Position numbers and translations under genes: made by a program. From JAMXLO01 sp963850535 (lineage in GTDB: Bacteria > Pseudomonadota > Alphaproteobacteria > Acetobacterales > Acetobacteraceae): a stretch of DNA of 64,000 nt. Position 1 is the first letter of the stretch. Each line of letters opens with the position of its first letter. Positions 19,599-28,576 of this stretch are shown one piece after another. The notes beneath the pieces were generated by a model, which made no database searches, had not been told where the DNA came from, and was given only the letters and a program-made list of their open reading frames with translations. Location: the NCBI GenBank assembly GCA_963850535.1, contig CAWKMC010000010.1:124001-188000 (forward strand), written 5' to 3'.

Positions 19599-20168
19599 AT
19601 GATCTCGATACGCCGTGCTCGACCGTCGGATGCGATTTCGATCGGCTCCGTGCACGTGGCGGCCTGGCGCAGTGCCTATCCCGGGATCCTTCCGGACGAT
19701 TTTCTGGCGCGTCTCTCAGTGCCGCGCCAGGCGGCACACTATGACGCGGCGATCCGCTCCCCCTCCACCGGCGTCTTCGTCGCCTCCGCATCAGGCTCCG
19801 ACGTACCGCAAGGCAGCGGCTCCCGCGTCGTCGGTTTCGTGACCGCGGGGCGTTCACGCGGGGGAGAGTTCACCCGTCGGCTGGCCGAGGGCGAAGTGGA
19901 GACGCTGTACTTGTTGGATGACTGGCGCGACCGCGGGGTGGGACGCAAACTCATGCGCGCCGCGGGCGCGCACTTGGCCGAGATCGGCTGTAAATCCTGC
20001 TTCCTTTGGGTCTTGCGCGACAATCCGAGCCGGTGGTTCTACCAGCACCTCGGCGGCAAACCCGTCGCGGAGGCACTAATCCAGTTCGCTGGCGCGAAGC
20101 TGCCGCAGATTGCGTTCGTCTGGGATCCGATCGAGAAATTGTTGGCCGCCTCGCCGCTGGAATCTTGA
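19599..20168 (+). CDS. GNAT family N-acetyltransferase
   Basis: A 189-residue acetyltransferase starting MISIRRARPSDA. The acetyl-CoA pyrophosphate loop is in DDWRDRGVGRKLMRAAG (Q/RxxGxG/A), preceded by the V-shaped strand VETLYLLDDW and followed by FLWVLRDNPSRWFYQHLGG, typical of GNATs acting on small substrates or protein N-termini. WRSAYPGILPDDFLARLS near the start resembles the RimI-like families found near translation genes. A longer in-frame extension upstream to 19227 is antisense to rplU and is rejected. Substrate unknown. Confidence 0.85.
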   Translation: MISIRRARPSDAISIGSVHVAAWRSAYPGILPDDFLARLSVPRQAAHYDAAIRSPSTGVFVASASGSDVPQGSGSRVVGFVTAGRSRGGEFTRRLAEGEVETLYLLDDWRDRGVGRKLMRAAGAHLAEIGCKSCFLWVLRDNPSRWFYQHLGGKPVAEALIQFAGAKLPQIAFVWDPIEKLLAASPLES

Positions 20169-20222
20169 ACCGTTGGGCTTTCCTGACGTTCTAAACCGTT
20201 AACGGCGATAGGAGAGCGTCTC

Positions 20223-20768
20223 GTGCGGTATCCGGTGATCCTCGCGGCCAGTCTCGCGCTGCTGCCAGGCCTCCCAGCGGTTGCGCAACCAAGCCCACCG
20301 CCACTTGCCTACGTGCAGCCGATACCACCCGCCGCAGTGCAGATGGTCCAGGACAGGTTGCGACAGGCTGGGGTTTACAGCGGCCGCATCGACGGGATCT
20401 GGGGTGCCGACAGCCAAGCCGCGCTGGAGCGCTTCCAGCAGGCGCATCAGCTGCAGGTGACCGGGCAACTTAATCAGGCAACCGCGGCAACGCTGGGGGT
20501 TGATCCCAATACGCTGCTTGCGACCCCGGCCGCCGCTCCGGCTCCGCCGCCACCTGATCGCTTGCGGCAGGGGTCCGTTCGAGCTTTGCAGGCACGGCTG
20601 GGGAGCCTGGGATTTTATAGTGGACCAGTCGATGGCGTGTGGGGCGCCGGAACCGAGACTGCGATACAGAATTTCCAGCGTGCGCGGGGGTTGCAACCCG
20701 ACGGTTTGCTGGGTCCGGGGACTGTGACGGCGTTGGGGTTGACGCCCGACGCGCTGGCGTATCGGTAA
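20223..20768 (+). CDS. Secreted protein with two peptidoglycan-binding (PG_binding_1) domains
   Basis: GTG start at 20223 with AGGAGAG eight bases upstream. The signal peptide VILAASLALLPGLPAVAQ is cleaved near residue 22. Two tandem PG_binding_1 repeats follow (VQDRLRQAGVYSGRIDGIWG and LQARLGSLGFYSGPVDGVWG), each with the conserved Y/SGxxDGxxG and FQxxxxLxxxG motifs, joined by an Ala/Pro linker. No catalytic domain, so it probably anchors or targets something to murein. 181 residues. Confidence 0.88.
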   Translation: MRYPVILAASLALLPGLPAVAQPSPPPLAYVQPIPPAAVQMVQDRLRQAGVYSGRIDGIWGADSQAALERFQQAHQLQVTGQLNQATAATLGVDPNTLLATPAAAPAPPPPDRLRQGSVRALQARLGSLGFYSGPVDGVWGAGTETAIQNFQRARGLQPDGLLGPGTVTALGLTPDALAYR

Positions 20769-20863
20769 CGCTTCATCGTGTTCTCGTAACAATCGTCGCT
20801 GTCGGAAGCAACACGTTAACCCTGGTGTGCCAATCTTGGGGAATCTGACGGGCGAGGTTCCCG

Positions 20864-21727
20864 ATGAGCGGCATCGTCTCTGGCGTCAACTATAGCCTGC
20901 TGTTTTCTAACAGCACGTCGGTTCGAACATCACGACCACGATGCTGAACACCATTTACAATGGTGCGACCGTCTCGACTGCCGTATCGACCGGCAATCCG
21001 ATTACCGACCTCAAGATGGCCCAGGCGAACGAGGCCACAGATGTCGCGAAAGAGGCGAAAAAGCCCGAGGTCGCGCGTGACATTGCCGCTTTCCAGAAGG
21101 GCGTGGCGAACGCCAAGGACATTCAGACCGCGCTGAAGAACCCCAACGTCATGAAGGTCCTGCTGACCGCGAACAACCTGTCCAAGTACATCCAGTATCC
21201 GGCGCTGGCGCAAAAGGCGCTGCTGTCGGATCCGAGCGACCCCAACTCGCTGGCCAACAAACTGGCTGACACCAACCTGCTGAATACGACCAAGACCTTC
21301 AATTTCGCCAAAAATGGGCTTGCGGCCCTGCAAGATCCCAAGATCATTGCCACGCTCTCAAATGGCTATGCGGAAGTGATGTGGCGACGATCGCTAGATC
21401 AGGCGACACCGGGGCTGTCGAATGCGTTGGCATTCCTGAGCCAGGCCAGTTCGATCAAGTCAGTGGACGAGATCCTGGGCAATTCAGTCAATCGCACAGT
21501 CTGTACTGACTGCCCTCGGAATTCCACAGCAGATTGCCTTCCAGAGCCTCACGGCACAGGAGCAGGCCGTATCGTCCCGAGTGAATATCTCCAAGTTCCA
21601 GGATCCGAAGTATATCACCAGCCTGACCGATCAATATTTGCTGACCATGCAGCAGCAGTCGCGGTCGGGCAGCAGCGGGACAGGCCTGACATCGCTGCCG
21701 ACGCAGTCCGGCGGGCTGGTGGTTTAG
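20864..21727 (+). CDS. DUF1217 protein (flagellar-cluster associated), two frameshifts
   Basis: The start MSGIVSGVNYSLLFSNST at 20864 is followed by a shift near 20920 into NITTTMLNTIYNGATVS. The middle carries the repeated DUF1217 segments (KDIQTALKNPNVMKVLLTA, LNTTKTFNFAKNGLAALQDP). A second shift near 21503 leads to TALGIPQQIAFQSLTAQEQA and VNISKFQDPKYITSLTDQYL, the family hallmark, ending at 21725-21727. From memory, DUF1217 proteins are found in or near alphaproteobacterial flagellar clusters; no other flagellar gene is in this window. Function unknown. Confidence 0.75.
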
Positions 21728-21812
21728 CGCCGCAAATGATGTGACGACCTCGGACGGGCGTGAAAGGCGATCAGCAATTGCCGCTGATTGTCCGGCGCCG
21801 CATGATTGCCGC

Positions 21813-22259
21813 ATGACCATCCAAATCGCTGTCCGGCGGTTGCCGCACAACCCTGACTTGCCGCTGCCGGCATATGCCACGGGTGGCGCAGCCGGTATGG
21901 ATCTCCTGGCGGCGGTGGAAGCTCCCGTGACGATCGAGCCAGGCGGGCGGGTGCTCATTCCCACCGGTCTCGCGATCGCTTTGCCGCCGGGTTACGAGTT
22001 GCAGATCCGCCCGCGGTCCGGGCTGGCATTGCGCCACGGCATTGTGCTGCCGAACAGCCCTGGCACGATCGACGAGGATTACCGCGGCGAAATTCAGGTC
22101 ATTGTGCTGAATGCCGGCGATGCGTCGTTCACCGTCGAGCGTGGGGCACGCATCGCGCAGGCGGTGCTGGCACCTGTGGTGCGCGCCCGGTGGCACGAGG
22201 TCCACAATCTCGACGCCACCACGCGTAACGAGGGCGGTTTCGGCAGCACCGGCCACTGA
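21813..22259 (+). CDS. dut: Deoxyuridine 5'-triphosphate nucleotidohydrolase (dUTPase)
   Basis: Dut hydrolyses dUTP to dUMP and PPi. All five trimeric dUTPase motifs are visible: AGMDLLAAV, RPRSGLALRHGI, NSPGTIDEDYRGE, RGARIAQAVLAPV and the C-terminal RNEGGFGSTGH. 148 residues, normal size. ATG at 21813 gives the standard N-terminus (MTIQIAVRRLPH). Confidence 0.96.
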   Translation: MTIQIAVRRLPHNPDLPLPAYATGGAAGMDLLAAVEAPVTIEPGGRVLIPTGLAIALPPGYELQIRPRSGLALRHGIVLPNSPGTIDEDYRGEIQVIVLNAGDASFTVERGARIAQAVLAPVVRARWHEVHNLDATTRNEGGFGSTGH

Positions 22260-22347
22260 TCCTTTCACGCGAATGCCACGGCGGCGGGGGGTGACTTCGC
22301 GGAGGGCGCCGGGGTAACAGGGCGCGCTCCAACAACTGACCAGCCTG

Positions 22348-24078
22348 ATGTCTGACACAGTTCACCCCGCCCTCACGCAGGGAAGGCGCCTGCCGAACCT
22401 GTGGGATGCCGCAGCGATCCTGTGCGTGTTTGCGCTGCTGATCGGCGTCAGCCGGGTCGCGCGAGGAACCTTCGCGCCGATCAGCGCGCCGGGTGCGCTG
22501 GAGGTCAACCTCGATCCGGTCAACCTGCCGAATTACGCAGCGCGTACCACGATGCGCATGTTCGCGGCCTTGGTCGCTTCGCTGATTTTCACCTTCACCT
22601 ACGGGACAGCGGCGGCGAAGAGCCGGCGCGCCAGCCTGGTGCTGATCCCCATCTTGGACATCCTCCAGTCGGTGCCGATCCTGGGGTTCCTGACCTTCAC
22701 CGTCGTATTCTTCATGAGCCTGTTCCCGGGGAACGTCCTGGGACTGGAGCTGGCATCGATCTTCGCGATCTTCACCAGCCAGGCCTGGAACATGGCCTTC
22801 AGCCTGTATCAGTCGCTCAAGACGGTGCCGGCCGATCTGCGCGAGGCGGCCGATAGCTTCCACCTGACAACATGGCAGCGCTACTGGCGGCTCGAAGTGC
22901 CGTTCGCCGTTCCGGGCCTCGTGTGGAACACCATGATGTCGATGTCGGGCGGATGGTTCTTCGTTGTTGCATCCGAGGCCGTGGCGGTCGGCGACAATAG
23001 CTGGAAACTCCCCGGCATCGGGTCCTATGTCGCGCTGGCTTTGCAACGGCGCGACATCCTCGCGGTGTTTTATGCGATCGGGACGATGCTGCTGGTGATC
23101 CTGGCTTACGACCAGCTGCTGTTTCGGCCTCTGGTCGCGTGGTCGCAAAAATTCCGCTTTGAAACGACCGCTGGTGCGACGGCCGACGATCCTTGGTTGC
23201 TGCGCATGATGCGTCGCACGAGGCTGTTGAGTCTCGGCGCCGATGCGCTCGGGGGTGCGGCGACCGCACTCGGTGGCGTGCCCTTGCGGTTTCTGCCGGG
23301 GCACCGGGGCACGATGGTCGATCAGCGCCGGTCACGCGCTGTGGATATCATCTGGCTTCTGATCTTGGCCGTGGTGCTGGTGTGGGCGGTGACACGGATT
23401 GTGACGTTCGTGTCCGGCGAACTGCAGTTCAGCGATCTTTGGCAGGTGTTGATGCTTGGGTCGTTCACACTGATCCGCGTCATCGTGCTGATCGCGTCGG
23501 CCACTCTCGTCTGGGTGCCGATCGGTGTCTGGCTCGGCTTGCGACCGATATGGGCACGTCGCGCGCAGCCAGTCGCACAGTTCCTTGCGGCATTTCCCGC
23601 CAATCTGTTGTTTCCGCCCTTCGTGCTGTTCATCGTGTATTTCGGCTTGAGCCCTGACGTGTGGCTAACGCCACTCATGATCCTTGGCACGCAGTGGTAC
23701 ATTCTGTTCAACGTTGTTGCCGGTGCCGCCGCCTATCCCGGTGACCTGCAGGAGGCCGCGAAGAACTTTCGTGTCGGCGGCCTGTTGTGGTGGCGGAAGG
23801 TGATGATCCCCGGAATTCTCCCGTATTACGTGACAGGCGCGATTACCGCCTCTGGCGGGTCGTGGAACGCCTCGATCGTTGCCGAGGTGGCGTCATGGGG
23901 CAACACAAAGCTCACAGCGCACGGGCTCGGTGCCTATATCGCTCAGGCAACCGAGCAGGGTGACATGGCGCGTGTCGTCTTCGGCGTGGCAGTGATGTCC
24001 GGCTTCGTCCTGCTGTTCAATCGTCTATTGTGGCGGCCGCTCTACGCGTATTCGGAACGGCACCTGAAGCTCGGCTGA
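22348..24078 (+). CDS. ABC transporter permease, two fused permease halves (NitT/TauT type)
   Basis: A 576-residue membrane protein with two BPD_transp_1 units. Each has an EAA-type loop: LREAADSFHLTTWQRYWRLE near residue 170 and LQEAAKNFRVGGLLWWRKVM near residue 475, with about 6 TM helices per half. These double permeases belong to the nitrate/sulfonate/bicarbonate importer family and work with the ATPase that follows 13 bases downstream. No substrate-binding protein is adjacent, which is normal for this subtype. The substrate cannot be inferred. Confidence 0.88.
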   Translation: MSDTVHPALTQGRRLPNLWDAAAILCVFALLIGVSRVARGTFAPISAPGALEVNLDPVNLPNYAARTTMRMFAALVASLIFTFTYGTAAAKSRRASLVLIPILDILQSVPILGFLTFTVVFFMSLFPGNVLGLELASIFAIFTSQAWNMAFSLYQSLKTVPADLREAADSFHLTTWQRYWRLEVPFAVPGLVWNTMMSMSGGWFFVVASEAVAVGDNSWKLPGIGSYVALALQRRDILAVFYAIGTMLLVILAYDQLLFRPLVAWSQKFRFETTAGATADDPWLLRMMRRTRLLSLGADALGGAATALGGVPLRFLPGHRGTMVDQRRSRAVDIIWLLILAVVLVWAVTRIVTFVSGELQFSDLWQVLMLGSFTLIRVIVLIASATLVWVPIGVWLGLRPIWARRAQPVAQFLAAFPANLLFPPFVLFIVYFGLSPDVWLTPLMILGTQWYILFNVVAGAAAYPGDLQEAAKNFRVGGLLWWRKVMIPGILPYYVTGAITASGGSWNASIVAEVASWGNTKLTAHGLGAYIAQATEQGDMARVVFGVAVMSGFVLLFNRLLWRPLYAYSERHLKLG

Positions 24079-24091
24079 AGGAGAGACGCGG

Positions 24092-25396
24092 ATGGATACG
24101 GTCGTCAGCCAGCATGCTCTGCTGGAGGTGCGGGCCTGCAAGCAAGCGTATCATAAGGAAGCCAACACCGAGTTGGTCGTGCTGGAGGATGTCAACCTGA
24201 CGCTGCGGGAAGGTGAGATCGTGGCGCTGCTCGGGCGCTCCGGTTCCGGCAAGTCCACGCTGCTGCGTATTGTTGCCGGTCTTCTTGAGCCGACGGCGGG
24301 AGAAGTGCGGTGGCGCGATCGGCCGGTGCGTGGGCCCGCCGAAGGCGTGGCGATGGTGTTCCAGAGTTTCGCCCTGTTCCCCTGGCTGACCGTGCGCGAG
24401 AATGTCGAAATCGGGCTGGAAGCGCGCGGCGTGGCCCGTAGCGAGCGAGCGGAGCGTGCTGAGGCGGCAATAGATCTGATCGGTCTGGGCGGCTTTGAAA
24501 ATGCCTATCCCAAGGAACTGTCCGGCGGCATGCGCCAGCGCGTCGGTCTGGCCCGTGCGTTGGTCGTGCACCCCGACCTGTTGTTGATGGACGAGCCGTT
24601 CAGCGCGCTTGACGTGCTGACCGCCGAGAACCTGCGCACCGACCTGATCGACCTGTGGTCGGAAGGCAAGCTGCCCGTGCGTTCGGTGCTGATGGTGACG
24701 CACAACATCGAGGAGGCGGTGCTGATGTGCGACCGCATCCTGGTGTTCTCCTCCAATCCTGGCCGCGTATCGAGTGAGCTTCGCGTTCCGTTCGCGCATC
24801 CGCGCAACCGGCTCGATCCGGCGTTTCGGCAGTTGGTGGATGATATCTATGCGTTGATGACGCGCCGGCCGGTTCCTAGCCGCACGGTTGCGGCGGCACC
24901 GTCAAATATCGAGATGCCCTTGCAGCGGGTCGGCACCAACCAGATGGCCGGTCTGATGGAGGCGCTGGAACAGCCCCCCTACAACGGCCGCGCCGATCTG
25001 CCTGCCCTTGCAGCAGCGCTGCAATATGAGGTGGACGAACTGCTGCCACTCGGCGAGACGCTGCAACTGCTGCACTTCGCCGTGCTGGAGGAAGGCGACA
25101 TCATGCTGACCGAAGAGGGCAGGCGCTTCGTCAGCGCCGAACCAGAGGAGCGCAAGCAGTTGTTCGCTGCTGCACTGCTGGCGCACGTGCCGTTGGCTCG
25201 CATGGTGCGCCAGGTGCTGGAAGAACGATGGAATCATCGCGCCTCCGCAGTGCGGTTCCGCGACGAGCTAGAGGACCACATGTCACCAGAGTACGCCGAA
25301 GACACGCTGCGTACGCTCGTCGCCTGGGGCCGCTATGCCGAACTGTTCGGCTATGACGAAGAAGCAGAACAATTCAGTCTGGAAGAGGTCGAGTAG
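24092..25396 (+). CDS. ABC transporter ATPase with C-terminal AAA-associated domain
   Basis: A 434-residue protein. The N-terminal ATPase shows Walker A GRSGSGKST, Q-loop FQSFALFPW, signature LSGGMRQRVGLARAL, Walker B LLLMDEPFSALD and the H-loop VTHN, closest to NitT/TauT (SsuB/NrtD-like) ATPases. Residues about 285-434 match the AAA-associated domain found only on ATPases paired with fused permeases (ALQYEVDELLPLGETLQLLH, LEDHMSPEYAEDTLRTLVAW), which is thought to regulate. RBS AAGGAGAG before ATG. Confidence 0.92.
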   Translation: MDTVVSQHALLEVRACKQAYHKEANTELVVLEDVNLTLREGEIVALLGRSGSGKSTLLRIVAGLLEPTAGEVRWRDRPVRGPAEGVAMVFQSFALFPWLTVRENVEIGLEARGVARSERAERAEAAIDLIGLGGFENAYPKELSGGMRQRVGLARALVVHPDLLLMDEPFSALDVLTAENLRTDLIDLWSEGKLPVRSVLMVTHNIEEAVLMCDRILVFSSNPGRVSSELRVPFAHPRNRLDPAFRQLVDDIYALMTRRPVPSRTVAAAPSNIEMPLQRVGTNQMAGLMEALEQPPYNGRADLPALAAALQYEVDELLPLGETLQLLHFAVLEEGDIMLTEEGRRFVSAEPEERKQLFAAALLAHVPLARMVRQVLEERWNHRASAVRFRDELEDHMSPEYAEDTLRTLVAWGRYAELFGYDEEAEQFSLEEVE

Positions 25397-25405
25397 CAGC
25401 CGCTG

Positions 25406-25594
25406 TTAGCCGCGTCGGGCCGGCGTTTCGATCGGCGCACAGTTGGTTCGTCCGGAAGCCACGCAATCCTGAACCTGCGCTGCCTGGTTCAGCCGGTGCA
25501 TGACGAACAGCACGGCAACCACCAACGCCACGATCGCCACCAGAGCGATCAATGCACGGCGCGGATTTGGTTCCGGAGTACGGTCATCGCTCAT
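25406..25594 (-). CDS. Small single-pass membrane protein
   Basis: 62 residues starting MSDDRTPEPNPRR, with one strong transmembrane helix (ALIALVAIVALVVAVLFVMH) and a short soluble tail with two Cys (QDCVASGRTNC). It lies ten bases upstream of the end of the AI-2E gene on the same strand, so it is probably co-transcribed with it. Not recognised. A longer start would be antisense-like and was not used. Confidence 0.6.
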   Translation of the reverse strand: MSDDRTPEPNPRRALIALVAIVALVVAVLFVMHRLNQAAQVQDCVASGRTNCAPIETPARRG

Positions 25595-25604
25595 CGTGCG
25601 TCTT

Positions 25605-26657
25605 TCAATCATCCGCGGGCACGACTTCGTTCGCATCGACCGCCCATTCATTGAGCAGCGTGTATCCGATACCCAGCAGCACGGGACCGAGAAATATGCC
25701 AAGCAGGCCAAAGGCAATCGCGCCACCCAACACGCCGAGTACCGTCAGTACGAACGGAAGCTGTGCGCCTCGCGCGATGAACCACGGCCGTATCACTGAA
25801 TCAGCGCCTGAAACGGCGACGACACCGTAGACGGCCAGAAAGACACCCCAGCCGATATGGCCACTGCTCATCAGCCAGAGTGCGGCGGGTATCCAAACCA
25901 CTGGCGCACCGATCGGCAGCACCGAGATGAGGCCAGCAACGGCGCCCAGCAGCACCGGCCGTGGCACGCCGGCAAGCCATAAGCCGAAGGCGGTCAGGAT
26001 ACCCTGCACGATTGCTGTCAGCAGGATGCCGTATACGACGCCGCGCACTGTCCCATGGGTGATAAGGATCAGCCGTTCCGCCCGGGTCCCGGCGATCCGG
26101 TAAAGGATCAGACTCAGCCGCGCCGCGATCGGCTCACCGTACAGATAGAAGAAGAACGCAACGAACAGTGCCAGGATGAACTGCAACACGCCATTCGCAA
26201 GGCCCAGCAGCAGGCCCAACCCACCCTCCAGCAGGATCCCTACATAGGGGCCGAGGGCCTCGACCATGACGCTGATGTCCGCGGCCCAGCGGTTCCACAG
26301 ATCCCCAAGCGTCTGACCGACAGCCGGAATTGCGTAGATCCAGTCCGGAGCGCCGGGAAGACCGGCACGCAGCGCGTCCTCGATCACGCCGCGCAGCTGG
26401 TTCACATCGTTGGCACCGCTTGGGGCGGCAAGCGCCAGCGGCAGCACGATCGTCACAGCGGTCAGCGCCACCATTACGCCGGCGGCGGCTGCGCGGCCCA
26501 GCCGGAGTTGCTGGTGAAGCCAGTCGCACACAGGCCAGGTGGTGAATACCAGGATCCCGGCCCAGAGCAGTGCCGAGAAGAACGGGTACAGCACCAGGAC
26601 GCAGCCGACACCGATGCCGCCCAGCAGCAAGGCCAACAGCACCCGTTCCGCCGTCAT
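25605..26657 (-). CDS. AI-2E family transporter (PerM/YdiK type)
   Basis: A 350-residue membrane protein with the family layout: two N-terminal helices (LLALLLGGIGVGCVLVLYPF), a periplasmic loop, then a block of helices with GLISVLPIGAPVVWIPAALW and the C-terminal GAIAFGLLGIFLGPVLLGIG signature. Members export autoinducer-2 or act as Na+/H+ antiporters. ATG at 26657 (MTAERVLL) is preferred over the longer frame because it begins right before the first helix. Its start is divergent from hyi. Confidence 0.88.
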   Translation of the reverse strand: MTAERVLLALLLGGIGVGCVLVLYPFFSALLWAGILVFTTWPVCDWLHQQLRLGRAAAAGVMVALTAVTIVLPLALAAPSGANDVNQLRGVIEDALRAGLPGAPDWIYAIPAVGQTLGDLWNRWAADISVMVEALGPYVGILLEGGLGLLLGLANGVLQFILALFVAFFFYLYGEPIAARLSLILYRIAGTRAERLILITHGTVRGVVYGILLTAIVQGILTAFGLWLAGVPRPVLLGAVAGLISVLPIGAPVVWIPAALWLMSSGHIGWGVFLAVYGVVAVSGADSVIRPWFIARGAQLPFVLTVLGVLGGAIAFGLLGIFLGPVLLGIGYTLLNEWAVDANEVVPADD

Positions 26658-26718
26658 CCGCTGGTCAATCTCCCCGCCCGCTTGTAGCTTCCCGTCGCCT
26701 TTACGGGGAGGGTCCGCG

Positions 26719-27498
26719 ATGCCGCGCCTGGCCGCCAACCTATCGATGATGTTCAATGAGGTGCCGTTCCTCGACCGCTTCGCCGCCGCGCGCAAGGCGC
26801 GCTTCGACGCCGTGGAGTTCCTGTTCCCCTACGAACATCCTGCCGGTGAAATACGCAAGCGGCTGGATGGCGAGAACCTGACCCAGGCACTGTTCAATAT
26901 GCCGCCTGGCAACTGGGGCAAGGGCGAGCGCGGGATCGCCAGCCTGCCCGGACGGCAGGCAGAGTTTCGCGATGGCGTGAAGCAGGCACTCGATTACGCC
27001 GGCGCGCTCGGCTGCAAGCTGGTGCACTGCATGGCCGGCATCGTTCCGTCCGATGTTCCGCAGGTGACCGCCGGCAGCGTTTATGCCGCCAACCTGGCCT
27101 GGGCGACGGAGCAGGCGCAGGCTGTCGGGGTCAAGTTGGTGATCGAGCCTATCAATCACCGCGACATGCCCGGCTATTTCCTGAACACCGAGGCGCAGGG
27201 AGCGGCAGTGGTGGAGGCGATCGGGTGCGATCGGCTGGGGCTGCAGTTCGACGTCTATCACTGCCAGACAACTGAGGGTGACGTCACGAAGCGTATGGAG
27301 CAATTCATGCCGGTGATCGCGCATATGCAGGTCGCCGACGTGCCGGCGCGCAATGAGCCCGGCACCGGGGAGATCGGCTGGCGCTTCGTGTTCCGTCGGA
27401 TGGATGAACTCGGCTATCGCGGCTGGGTCGGCTGCGAATACCGCCCCGCCGGCGATACCGTTGCTGGCCTGAAGTGGCGCGAGGAATTTGGCGTCTGA
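26719..27498 (+). CDS. hyi: Hydroxypyruvate isomerase Hyi
   Basis: A TIM-barrel isomerase converting hydroxypyruvate to tartronate semialdehyde. N-terminus MPRLAANLSMMFNEVPFLDR, DAVEFLFPYEHP, LFNMPPGNWGKGERGIASLP, and metal ligands around VIEPINHRDMPGYFL, LQFDVYHCQTTEGD and GWVGCEYRPAGDT match the Hyi/YgbM family over 259 residues. It stands 39 bases before the tartronate semialdehyde reductase gene, so the two form the usual glyoxylate/glycolate operon core. Glyoxylate carboligase (gcl) is not adjacent. Confidence 0.94.
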   Translation: MPRLAANLSMMFNEVPFLDRFAAARKARFDAVEFLFPYEHPAGEIRKRLDGENLTQALFNMPPGNWGKGERGIASLPGRQAEFRDGVKQALDYAGALGCKLVHCMAGIVPSDVPQVTAGSVYAANLAWATEQAQAVGVKLVIEPINHRDMPGYFLNTEAQGAAVVEAIGCDRLGLQFDVYHCQTTEGDVTKRMEQFMPVIAHMQVADVPARNEPGTGEIGWRFVFRRMDELGYRGWVGCEYRPAGDTVAGLKWREEFGV

Positions 27499-27537
27499 TC
27501 CCGCCCGCATCGCCAGCAACCAGAGAGGAGACACCGC

Positions 27538-28425
27538 ATGAAGATCGGATTCGTCGGCCTTGGCATCATGGGCCGGCCCATGGCGCTGAACCTCCACAAT
27601 GCGCAGCACTCGCTTGTGGTCTACGACCGCGCCTCGCTCGCCGACGACATTCGCGCCGCCGCCGAGGTGGTGGCTGACGGCAAGTCCGTCGCCCAGCAGT
27701 CGGAAGTCGTCATCCTGATGGTGCCGGACACGCCAGACGTGGAGAACGTGTTGTTCTCGCCGAACGGCGTCGCCGAAGGGCTGAAGCCGGGCACGCTGGT
27801 GATCGACATGTCGTCGATCAGTCCGATCGCCACCAAGGAGTTTGCGAAGAAGATCAATGCGCTTGGCTGCGACTATCTCGATGCGCCCGTGTCAGGTGGC
27901 GAGGTGGGAGCCAAGCAGGCGACGCTCACGATCATGGTCGGCGGCCCCGACAAGGCGTTCGCGAAAGCGAAGCCATCGTTCGAACTGATGGGCAAGAACA
28001 TCACCCATGTCGGGCCGGAGAACGGCGATGGCCAGACCTGCAAGGTGGCCAATCAGATCATCGTCGCGCTTAATATCCAGGCCTGCGCCGAGGCGCTGGT
28101 GTTCGCCGCACGCGCCGGTGCAGACCCGGCGAAGGTGCGGCAGGCACTGATGGGTGGGTTCGCCTCATCGCGCATTCTGGAGGTCCACGCCGAGCGCATG
28201 CTCAACGGTTCGTTCAATCCAGGCTTTCGGATCCGACTGCACCAGAAGGACCTCAACCTGGCGATGTCCGCGGCGAAAGAACTCAACCTGTCGCTGCCCA
28301 ACACGGCGATTGCCCAGCAGCTGTTCTCATCGTGTGCGGCGCATGGCGGGGCGGACCTGGACCACTCGGCACTGGTCCTGGCCATTGAAGGACTTGCCGA
28401 TTTTTCTATTCGGGACAAGAAATGA
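27538..28425 (+). CDS. glxR: 2-hydroxy-3-oxopropionate (tartronate semialdehyde) reductase
   Basis: A 295-residue beta-hydroxyacid dehydrogenase reducing tartronate semialdehyde to D-glycerate. The NAD(P) fold is MKIGFVGLGIMGRPMALNL, the substrate site is DAPVSGGEVGAKQATLTIMV, and the catalytic Lys is in GQTCKVANQIIVALNIQA. The C-terminal LHQKDLNLAMSAAKELNLS is diagnostic of GlxR/GarR. Good RBS (GAGGAGA) before ATG. Confidence 0.94.
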   Translation: MKIGFVGLGIMGRPMALNLHNAQHSLVVYDRASLADDIRAAAEVVADGKSVAQQSEVVILMVPDTPDVENVLFSPNGVAEGLKPGTLVIDMSSISPIATKEFAKKINALGCDYLDAPVSGGEVGAKQATLTIMVGGPDKAFAKAKPSFELMGKNITHVGPENGDGQTCKVANQIIVALNIQACAEALVFAARAGADPAKVRQALMGGFASSRILEVHAERMLNGSFNPGFRIRLHQKDLNLAMSAAKELNLSLPNTAIAQQLFSSCAAHGGADLDHSALVLAIEGLADFSIRDKK

Positions 28426-28576
28426 TCTATTGTCCCCCGGTGGCGGCGAGTTGCAGCAGGTGGTCAGGGATTGAAATTACGAGCGTGCTGGCCATAAGCT
28501 AGACCCGCTGTGCCGATTTTGAGACGCCAGTGATTCGCGCTGGGGTTGCGGCCACAGGCCGATGGGGGATGGCCGG

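Noticed and set aside
19585..19605. TATACT at 19591-19596 as the -10 box of the GNAT gene
   Set aside because: It lies only three bases before the ATG and has no -35 partner at the right distance; a leaderless transcript is possible but unsupported.
22129..23304. A 391-residue minus-strand open frame across the ABC permease
   Set aside because: The composition (His, Arg, Gln rich) is that of an antisense shadow of a membrane protein gene in high-GC DNA.
26690..26715. CTTCCCGTCGCCTTTACGGG before hyi as a possible fifth copy of the C/G-rich repeat
   Set aside because: It keeps only one arm end and lacks the GCG core and the G-rich tail; too weak to call.
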